From assembly GCA_020444275.1 (NCBI GenBank), contig JAHLLG010000002.1, positions 310,001-374,000 of the forward strand: a stretch of DNA of 64,000 bases, given 5' to 3'. The DNA is from Bacteroidota bacterium. Lineage in GTDB: Bacteria > Bacteroidota > Bacteroidia > Bacteroidales > UBA12077. Position numbers and translations under genes: made by a program. Shown here one piece after another: positions 26,733 through 33,390 of this stretch; position 1 is the stretch's first letter; the number at the start of each line of letters is the position of its first letter. The notes under the pieces are model-generated. The model had not been told where the DNA came from, did no database searches, and worked only from the letters and a program-made list of their open reading frames with translations.

Positions 26733-27740
26733 TTACTTGTTAGTTTCAATGACTGCATATTTTGTTATCTTCCAAAATTCGTCGGGGTTCTTAATCTCTA
26801 TGTAAGCGATAAGACTATCGTTGCTTACAAATTCAAATGAATTTCTAGGATGATCAGAAATGATCTTGGCTTTTTTAGAATTGATGGCAATTCTATTGGT
26901 TTGATCAATGTTTATTGTATTAAACTGATCTTCAGATAGGCTGGGCGAGACTGTTTTGCTTTTTCCTAACAATCCCAGAAATCCTCCCTCTTTTTTCATT
27001 AGGCCCTTCTCTTTGAGTTCTTTCTGATTGCCTAATGCATAATAGCCGCGAGTTAGTTGTGTGCGTTGTTCTTTAATTTCCTGATCTTTTTTAACGATCT
27101 CTTCATTTCTCTTAATTAATTCGTAGTCAAGGCTATCAACAACCTGATTTAGATCCTGAAGCTTAAAGTTATTTTCCAGCAGGTCAACTTTTAAATCGGC
27201 GATACTTCTATCTCGTTGTTCAACGGCATCTTCAAGTTGTATAACTTTTTTCTTTAAAGCCGCAATTTGTACCCCCGATTTTTTAAGTTTTTGATTTAAA
27301 GATGCTATTTTGGCTTTATTGTCTTTAAGTAACGTGTTAATTTGTTTTAACTCATTGATTACTCTTTTTCTTACATCTTTTGTCATTTCAGGATCGGAGG
27401 AATCGAACTTTAGCAAAGCTTCTTTTTCCTGCATCGTGATCAAATCTTTCTCAATATCATTGAATGTTGTTATCCATTCGTTAATTAAGGAATCACGATA
27501 AGCCAGTTCGGTTGATAGATCCGAGTTAATGCTTTGCAGATTATCATAATTTTCTTTATGATAATTTTCTGTGTAAAGGAATAGTAAAGCCGCTGCTAAA
27601 ATAAGCAGAACAACTGATCCAACTACAGACCAAATATCCTTTTTTCTGTAGGTAACATTTTTTAAGTTTTTACCAGGTTGTTTGTTTTTATCTGATTGCT
27701 CATTGTTGTGATTTGTGTTTTTTATTTCATCCTTTTTCAT
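26733..27740 (-). CDS. Membrane-anchored coiled-coil protein, Cbp1-type
   Basis: A 335-residue protein with a charged N-terminal cytoplasmic segment (about 1-35), one helix near 38-58, and a long coiled coil to about residue 235 (VIQLEDAVEQRDRSIADLKVDLLENNFKL). The compact C-terminal domain has KEGGFLGLLGKSKTVSPSLS and SKKAKIISDHPRNSFEF. This architecture matches proteins often labelled Cbp1 collagen-binding adhesins in Bacteroidota. Adhesion is not evident here; an envelope tether is as likely. A sigma-54-like promoter sits 31-47 bp upstream, and the gene follows a sigma-54 response regulator, so it is probably its main target. Confidence 0.7.
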   Translation of the reverse strand: MKKDEIKNTNHNNEQSDKNKQPGKNLKNVTYRKKDIWSVVGSVVLLILAAALLFLYTENYHKENYDNLQSINSDLSTELAYRDSLINEWITTFNDIEKDLITMQEKEALLKFDSSDPEMTKDVRKRVINELKQINTLLKDNKAKIASLNQKLKKSGVQIAALKKKVIQLEDAVEQRDRSIADLKVDLLENNFKLQDLNQVVDSLDYELIKRNEEIVKKDQEIKEQRTQLTRGYYALGNQKELKEKGLMKKEGGFLGLLGKSKTVSPSLSEDQFNTINIDQTNRIAINSKKAKIISDHPRNSFEFVSNDSLIAYIEIKNPDEFWKITKYAVIETNK

Positions 27741-27770
27741 GATTGTAATTTTTAGTATTTGGTCTCACTA

Positions 27771-27787
27771 TGCCAAACCATATACCA
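27771..27787 (-). promoter_or_regulatory. Candidate sigma-54 promoter of the coiled-coil gene
   Basis: On the minus strand the bases read TGGTATATGGTTTGGCA. The -24 half is TGGTAT and the -12 half is TTGG(C). GG and the later G have the expected spacing. Transcription would start near 27757, before the ATG at 27740. Confidence 0.55.
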
Positions 27788-27855
27788 AAACAACCATTAA
27801 AGTTTAAATAGTTAAAAATCAATACATTAAAAAAGAGGGTGAAGGTTATGAAAAA

Positions 27856-27886
27856 ATCAAAATGATGAAGATTTATCAAATTGATA
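27856..27886. promoter_or_regulatory. Tandem ATCA-N3-TGAT palindromes, candidate enhancer sites
   Basis: ATCA-AAA-TGAT (27856-27866) and TATCA-AAT-TGATA (27874-27886) share the same core and lie 19 bp apart, centre to centre. They are about 70-100 bp upstream of the sigma-54-like promoter, the usual position for an activator. Related half-matching bases occur at 32263-32273, before the other sigma-54-like site. Confidence 0.55.
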
Positions 27887-27891
27887 CAGAA

Positions 27892-29247
27892 TTATTCTTG
27901 TTCTTTTGTTTCTTTTAACATACGATAAATTGTAGCTGTTCCAATATCAAGTTTTCTGGCAACCAACCTTACATCATTATTATATTTCTGTAAAAATGAC
28001 GATACAATCTTTCTTTCGTATTCTCTTAGGGTGAGTTCTTTATCGTTATCGCTATCAATAATTTCTTCGCTATTGAATAAGATGTCCTGATCGCTAATTT
28101 CGTTATTATCGCTCAACGTTACCGCAAGTTCAATTACTGATTTTAGTTCCCTGATATTACCGGGGAAGGTATATTTTTTGATTTTGTTTCGCGCTGCATG
28201 TGAAAGCTTTTTTTCCGGCAGGTTATTTTCTTCACAAAACGATTGAATGAAATGCTTGGCAAGAATTAATACATCATTATCTCTGTCTCTTAAAGGAGGC
28301 AACTCAATTGGTAATCCAATTAAACGATAATAAAGATCTTGCCTAAAACTACCATGCTTAACTTCCTGAACCAGGTTTTTATGTGTAGCTGTAATAATCC
28401 GGCAATTTACTTTAATTGTTTTATTACTGCCTATTCGGGTAATTTCTTTTTCCTGAAGCGTTCTAAGTAATTTTGCCTGAAATGCAATGTCCATCTCACC
28501 AATTTCGTCTAAAAAAAGCGTGCCTCCGTCGGCTTCTTCAAATTTACCTTTACGTTGAAATGAAGCACCTGTAAAAGCACCTTTTTCGTGTCCAAAAAGC
28601 TCACTTTCTACTAATTCTGAGGGAATAGCAGAAACATTAACCGCAACAAAAGGATTAGATTTACGATTGGAATTATAATGAATTGCCTTGGCTACAAGCT
28701 CTTTTCCTGTTCCTGTTTCGCCATAAATAGAAACATTAATATTTGTGGTTAACGCTTTATTAATTAGATCGTGTATTTTTTTTATGGCTTCACTTTCACC
28801 TATAATTGAACTGCTATAGCTGTATTTTTTCTGAACTTCTTTTTTTAATTCAGTAATTTCATTTTTTAACCCGACATTTTTTTGGATATTTAAAATGGTA
28901 TTATGAAGCCGTTCCTTAATATCATTAGATTTAACAATATAATCGTAGGCACCTTCCTTTAAAAGATCTACAACAACATCAATATCATCTTGTTCTGAAA
29001 TAAGAATAACCTGCGATTCGTAACTATGTTGTTTAATCCTCTTAAGAACTTCCATTCCGCTGATATCGGGCAGCTTAAAATCTAAGGTTATAATGTCGGG
29101 GTTTTGATCCAGATTATTTATACAATCCCAGCCATTTAAGTAGCTAATGACTTCAAAATCAGGATTCAAAGAAAGATTATGTACAATTAATTTATTATAC
29201 CATTCATTATCTTCGACAACAAAAATTTTGAGAGATTTGTTATTCAT
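27892..29247 (-). CDS. Sigma-54-dependent response regulator (NtrC family)
   Basis: A 451-residue regulator with receiver (Asp56 in IITLDFKLPD), AAA+ domain and Fis-type HTH. The AAA+ region has Walker A GETGTGKE, intact GAFTGA, and Walker B GGTLFLDEIGE. The C terminus carries the HTH YNNDVRLVARKLDIGTATIYRMLKE. It follows a hybrid kinase by 35 bp and precedes the coiled-coil gene that has a sigma-54-like promoter and ATCA-N3-TGAT repeats. It likely receives phosphate from that kinase and activates the envelope genes. Unlike the left-edge regulator it keeps the canonical loop. Confidence 0.94.
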   Translation of the reverse strand: MNNKSLKIFVVEDNEWYNKLIVHNLSLNPDFEVISYLNGWDCINNLDQNPDIITLDFKLPDISGMEVLKRIKQHSYESQVILISEQDDIDVVVDLLKEGAYDYIVKSNDIKERLHNTILNIQKNVGLKNEITELKKEVQKKYSYSSSIIGESEAIKKIHDLINKALTTNINVSIYGETGTGKELVAKAIHYNSNRKSNPFVAVNVSAIPSELVESELFGHEKGAFTGASFQRKGKFEEADGGTLFLDEIGEMDIAFQAKLLRTLQEKEITRIGSNKTIKVNCRIITATHKNLVQEVKHGSFRQDLYYRLIGLPIELPPLRDRDNDVLILAKHFIQSFCEENNLPEKKLSHAARNKIKKYTFPGNIRELKSVIELAVTLSDNNEISDQDILFNSEEIIDSDNDKELTLREYERKIVSSFLQKYNNDVRLVARKLDIGTATIYRMLKETKEQE

Positions 29248-29282
29248 GAGTTAATACTATTCTGGATTAAAGTATCTAAACG

Positions 29283-31685
29283 TTATTTTGATTGTTTTGT
29301 TAATTCCTGAAATTGATTCTGAAGGCTTTTCATAGCAATAGTTGTTACTTCTTCAGCTTCTTGTATTAACTCCAAAATTAAGGTTTTATTTTCATTTAAC
29401 GCATTTTCTTCAATGATCTTAAGTGCTTTTACCAATTTTTTAACGCCTAAATGTCTGCTGGAAGGTACTAATTTGTGCGCCAAATCGGAAACCATCTCAT
29501 ACTGTTCATTTTCTAAAGCTATTTTAATTTCTTTTAATCCTTTTTCGGTTGATATTTTAAATTGCTGAATCATTTCTTGTACAAAATCTAAATCATTTCC
29601 TGCAACTCTAACCAGATTTGTTAAATCGGCTTCATAACTCTTTTCGTTCTGATTATTTTTATATGTATCGGATAGACTCTCTAAATTCGGATCTAGCTCA
29701 GCTTTAAATAACTGGTATATTTGATCTTCGGAAAAAGGCTTTGTTAAAATATGATTAAACAGAGCTTTAACTTCTGGTGTAAGGTTATCAGCAGTGTCGG
29801 CAGTTATACCTATTACTTTGGTTTCTTTATTAGATAATTGTAAACTTTCGCGAATAAGTTTAGTAGCCATTACACCGTTTATAATCGGCATTCTAATATC
29901 CATAAGAATGAAATCATACTTGTTTTTTTGCTTCAAAAGTTCAATAGCTTCTAATCCGTTATTTGCAATGTCGTATTTGATATTCCATCTATCTAATATA
30001 CTACTTATCAGTAACCGGTTGTACTCTTCATCATCAGCAATTAAAACATTGAAATTATCAGGAAAGTTATGTGGAGTAGAATCGGTCTTTAGTACTTCAA
30101 TTTTTTCCTTCTCGCCAGGTTCAAATCTGAGCATACAAACGGCCTTAGTGCCTGATCCTTTTCTGCTTTCCAGCCTAATATCTCCGTTAAAGAGCTCTAC
30201 TATTTTTTTTACTATGGTCAATCCCAGTCCTGTGCCTTCATATCTGGTTGCAATATTTTGATCTTCCTGTGTATATTCCTGGAATACATCTTCCAGTTTG
30301 GAAGGATCTATGCCTAATCCATTATCTTTTACAATTAATTCAACAAGTACAGTATTTTTATTTTCCGTTTTAATATTTGCTAATACTTCGATAGTTCCTT
30401 GCTCGGTAAATTTTACAGCATTACTTAAAAGATTATATAAAATCTGTTGAAACCTATTAACATCGCCAAAAAGAACAAGGTTTTCTTCGTTTTTTATGGT
30501 ATAAGTAATAACATTTTCATTATTCTTAGCTAATTCAAAAAATAAGTTGCATACATTTTTGATCAAATGCTCAGGATTAAAATGCGTTTTATGCAGAACA
30601 AGTTTATCAGACTGAAGCTTAGTAAAATCAAGCACATCATTAATTAATCGGATTAACTGATCGCTGGCTGCGTTTACTATTTCGATTTTATCTCTGAGTT
30701 TAACATCCAAAGGTTCGTTAAGTATTTGTTTAATGAAACCTGAAATAGCATTCAATGGTGTTCTTATTTCGTGACTAACTTTTGCCATAAATAACTCTTT
30801 TGATTTAGCAAGCTTTTCGGCATCTATTCTTGAGCTAATCAATATATCATTGTATTGTTTGTTTTTTCTAATGTATTTTATTATTACGATTAATACAACC
30901 AATGAAAGGAGTACCCCGAAAAGCGAAAAGAACGTTAAGCGGTTATATGCAATGTTTGCTAATTTTTCAGCATTATTATAGTGATTTATTTCTTTTTGCC
31001 TTTCGTAATTTTCTAATTGTTCCATTAGTGATGTAAACGCTTCGTTTATCTTATTGCTTGACTCAGTCAGTTCTGATTCCTTTTGCAGTAGTTTATGCTC
31101 TATGACCTTCTCGCCTTGTTCTATCTTATTTAATTCATCCAGGATTTTTTCGTTGTCGATCTTTTTCTCTTCAATTTTATTTGAGCCAAATATTCGTTGG
31201 AATAGATTTTTATCTTTATCAAGAGTATCTTTATTCGTTTGTAGCTGTGTTGTAAGGTATGTAAATACTTTATCGGTAGTGTCGGTTTGCCATAGCCAGA
31301 TCATTTCATCCCAAAGCTGCAATCTACTTTCTAGTAACTGATTAATGGTATCTAATTTGGCTGAAAACCATTCGTCGTGTGGATAATGTTCATTCAGTAA
31401 TTTAAAACTTGAATCGATAGCTGTAATATGGTTTCTGTGTTTTTTTAAATAACTTCTTTGCTTTGTTAATCCATATAATCTTATATTATTTTCAGCTTGT
31501 TCAATAGATGTTGTGATATTTTTAATTGTAATAAATCCATATTGGGGAGTGTTTTCCTCATACATTAACTTTACTACTGAAGATAAACTTCTGTAAGAAA
31601 AATATCCTCCTACCAGTATTACTATTACACCTATTGTTAATAGTAATCCTATTTTTACTGAAATGGATATTTTTGTTTTAAGCAT
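29283..31685 (-). CDS. Hybrid sensor histidine kinase with receiver and HPt domains
   Basis: An 800-residue inner membrane phosphorelay protein. It has two helices (about 12-32 and 250-272) around a helical periplasmic sensor of 215 residues. The HisKA domain carries His305 (KVSHEIRTP), then HATPase (NLLSNAVKFTEQG, VKDNGLGIDPS, GTGLGLTIVKK). A receiver near 545-665 has VLIADDEEYN and FILMDIRMP, and a C-terminal HPt has the His in SDLAHKLVPSSRHLG. The full relay can pass phosphate to the downstream sigma-54 regulator. The 7-bp gap from the receiver gene at 31692 shows an operon. Confidence 0.94.
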   Translation of the reverse strand: MLKTKISISVKIGLLLTIGVIVILVGGYFSYRSLSSVVKLMYEENTPQYGFITIKNITTSIEQAENNIRLYGLTKQRSYLKKHRNHITAIDSSFKLLNEHYPHDEWFSAKLDTINQLLESRLQLWDEMIWLWQTDTTDKVFTYLTTQLQTNKDTLDKDKNLFQRIFGSNKIEEKKIDNEKILDELNKIEQGEKVIEHKLLQKESELTESSNKINEAFTSLMEQLENYERQKEINHYNNAEKLANIAYNRLTFFSLFGVLLSLVVLIVIIKYIRKNKQYNDILISSRIDAEKLAKSKELFMAKVSHEIRTPLNAISGFIKQILNEPLDVKLRDKIEIVNAASDQLIRLINDVLDFTKLQSDKLVLHKTHFNPEHLIKNVCNLFFELAKNNENVITYTIKNEENLVLFGDVNRFQQILYNLLSNAVKFTEQGTIEVLANIKTENKNTVLVELIVKDNGLGIDPSKLEDVFQEYTQEDQNIATRYEGTGLGLTIVKKIVELFNGDIRLESRKGSGTKAVCMLRFEPGEKEKIEVLKTDSTPHNFPDNFNVLIADDEEYNRLLISSILDRWNIKYDIANNGLEAIELLKQKNKYDFILMDIRMPIINGVMATKLIRESLQLSNKETKVIGITADTADNLTPEVKALFNHILTKPFSEDQIYQLFKAELDPNLESLSDTYKNNQNEKSYEADLTNLVRVAGNDLDFVQEMIQQFKISTEKGLKEIKIALENEQYEMVSDLAHKLVPSSRHLGVKKLVKALKIIEENALNENKTLILELIQEAEEVTTIAMKSLQNQFQELTKQSK

Positions 31686-31691
31686 ATCTTA

Positions 31692-32129
31692 TTATAAATT
31701 GTAAATATAATTCTCAATTATTGCACAACAAATATCTGGAGTATACTCATGTTTATGAATTTTAATAAAGCTATGACTTTTTGCTGAAGGAACCTTAATT
31801 TTTGTAAGTATTTTCTCCGATTGTGAAAGAAGTACAGTCCTGATGTTTTTATTTACCTCTTGTAATAAATATACCAACTGCAAACCATTTATACCATATC
31901 CCAGATAATAATCAACAAAAGCAATTGTAATACTATTTAGTTTATTGTTCTCCTCAACCATACGTAAAAGCTTGTCGGGATGAAAGAACTGTTTGATATT
32001 CAAATCAAAATGAATATTAATCTCGGGTTTTTGATTTAAATCACGCATTTTTTTTGCCAGCAGGTTATTATAAAAAGCATCATCTTCCATTATGAGAATA
32101 TTAATCTGCTTTGGTGTATTATTTTTCAT
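31692..32129 (-). CDS. Stand-alone receiver-domain protein
   Basis: A 145-residue CheY-like protein. Acidic residues in ILIMEDDAFY, the predicted acceptor Asp in ITIAFVDYYLGYGINGL, and the Lys near HSFIKIHKHE fit a receiver. No DNA-binding or catalytic output follows. It is first in the operon with the hybrid kinase and sigma-54 regulator. It may compete for phosphate or tune the relay. A sigma-54-like site at 32160 suggests that the circuit controls its own expression. Confidence 0.85.
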   Translation of the reverse strand: MKNNTPKQINILIMEDDAFYNNLLAKKMRDLNQKPEINIHFDLNIKQFFHPDKLLRMVEENNKLNSITIAFVDYYLGYGINGLQLVYLLQEVNKNIRTVLLSQSEKILTKIKVPSAKSHSFIKIHKHEYTPDICCAIIENYIYNL

Positions 32130-32159
32130 ATAAGTAACAATTTGGTTGGGAGTTAGTTT

Positions 32160-32174
32160 TCAATTTTAGTACCA
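32160..32174 (-). promoter_or_regulatory. Candidate sigma-54 promoter of the relay operon
   Basis: The minus strand reads TGGTACTAAAATTGA: TGGTAC, 5-bp spacer, TTGA. This is close to TGGCAC-N5-TTGC with A for C at the -12 end. It lies about 31-45 bp before the ATG at 32129. A partial ATCA-AAA-TGAA repeat at 32263-32273 is about 89 bp upstream. Confidence 0.6.
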
Positions 32175-32387
32175 AAACTGTTAAATGTATGTAAAGATCA
32201 ATAAATCAGAAAGATATTGTCTTTTGTAATTCTTAAGTAATCTATTATTATGAGAACACTTTATCAAAATGAAACAATACGTAGGTGCTTTAAATTATTA
32301 AAGATACTTGTAACTAATTTTGGAAAGTGAACGAAGCATACTCTTTCTACTTAATTAGCTAAGGATAAAAAAAATAAATAATTGTGA

Positions 32388-32636
32388 TTAACATTTATTC
32401 CGGGCACAAGGACTATTAGTTAAAAAGAATCCTATAAATGCTCCGGTTAGTATATTTGTTAACATTTCTTTTGATGTGAGCTTAGATAGTTCACTACCTT
32501 CAGCAAAATAACTAAAAACAAGCCCAAGCACTGCACCAATTAAAATGTAGATAACCGATTTCTTAAAATGGCCGGATGTTATTAATCTTTTAAACCAATT
32601 GCCTTCTTGTTTTATTTCTAGTTTTTTAAATTTCAT
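32388..32636 (-). CDS. Small membrane protein with Cys-containing tail
   Basis: An 82-residue protein with two hydrophobic helices (about 27-43 and 58-74), a basic N-terminal region and the tail SPCARNKC. The gap upstream has a TAnnTTTG match on the minus strand at 32659-32666. No family is recognised. It lies alone between the sigma-54 relay operon and the divergent STAS gene. Confidence 0.55.
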   Translation of the reverse strand: MKFKKLEIKQEGNWFKRLITSGHFKKSVIYILIGAVLGLVFSYFAEGSELSKLTSKEMLTNILTGAFIGFFLTNSPCARNKC

Positions 32637-32658
32637 ACTATTTATATATAATTATGCA

Positions 32659-32666
32659 CAAATATA
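32659..32666 (-). promoter_or_regulatory. -7 box of the small membrane protein gene
   Basis: CAAATATA on the plus strand is TATATTTG on the minus strand, an exact match to TAnnTTTG, 23 bp before the start codon. No convincing -33 box is seen. Confidence 0.4.
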
Positions 32667-32873
32667 GATAAATGATATTAATCTGTAAATTTTAAACATG
32701 ATTTTTAAATTTTATTCTTTTAACTTACAATTTGTCAGGCTAATAAGTTGGGCATGAATTTTGAAATTACTTGAATATTAATTAGGATGATAAGAATTCT
32801 GGTAAAGTACTAAGGGATGTGCTGGTTTTCTTAATCTTATCTATAGAATAGGTAAACTTAAATTTTTGAAATT

Positions 32874-33233
32874 ATGGAAAACAAGATATTAGCTCAAAAA
32901 AGGATTAATGATGGAATTGTAGTTTCTATTAAAGAATCAAACAAAATTTGTATTACCAATGCAAATCGAATAGAAGAAGAGTTACTTCAACTCATTAAAC
33001 AAGGAGAAAACACCGTATTATTAGATTTCTCAAAAATAGAATTTATTGATACAGCAGGTTTCCAGGCACTTCTTTCAGCACAAATAGAATCAAAGCTGTA
33101 TCATGTAAATTTTAGCATAATTAATGCGAATGATGATGTTCGGGAATTATTTACATTAGTAAAACTTGACAGTGTTTTTGATATAAGAAATAAACCTGTT
33201 TCAGATTATAATAAATTAAAAAAAGCCTCATAG
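32874..33233 (+). CDS. STAS domain protein, anti-anti-sigma factor type
   Basis: A 119-residue single STAS domain: strands VVSIKES and NTVLLDFSKIEFIDTAGFQALLSA, then a helix, and VNFSIINANDDVRELFTLVKLDSVFDI. The phosphorylatable residue would be Thr in FIDTAGF, where classical SpoIIAA has Ser. STAS proteins of this kind act in partner-switching with a kinase and an anti-sigma factor, but no such gene is near. Terminator-like hairpin 33258-33300 follows. Confidence 0.85.
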   Translation: MENKILAQKRINDGIVVSIKESNKICITNANRIEEELLQLIKQGENTVLLDFSKIEFIDTAGFQALLSAQIESKLYHVNFSIINANDDVRELFTLVKLDSVFDIRNKPVSDYNKLKKAS

Positions 33234-33257
33234 TTTTACCTGATAAAATTTGTTAAG

Positions 33258-33300
33258 AGACCTCACGATAGACAATATCATTAAACAGAGGTCTTTTCTT
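33258..33300 (+). terminator. Terminator-like hairpin after the STAS gene
   Basis: AGACCTC (33258-33264) pairs with GAGGTCT (33288-33294) around a 23-nt loop, followed by TTTCTT. The loop is long, so this is a moderate call. Confidence 0.5.
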
Positions 33301-33336
33301 ATATTTGCAGTTATTTAATATTTGTTTATTATTTAT

Positions 33337-33344
33337 TAAATTTG
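33337..33344 (+). promoter_or_regulatory. -7 box of the glucan regulator gene
   Basis: TAAATTTG is an exact TAnnTTTG match 47 bp before the preferred ATG at 33391. TTTG at 33321-33324 is only 12 bp away, so the -33 element is unclear. Confidence 0.35.
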
Positions 33345-33390
33345 AAATATTACCAAAATCACATTTAACTTGAATAAGCTGATAAATAAA

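Noticed and set aside
29794-30261. 155-codon plus-strand ORF inside the hybrid kinase gene
   Set aside because: It is Ser/Leu/Ile-rich antisense translation of the kinase and receiver domains and carries no recognisable motif.
33370-33390. TTG start for the glucan regulator
   Set aside because: ATG 33391 gives a normal signal sequence; the longer form only adds seven residues before it.
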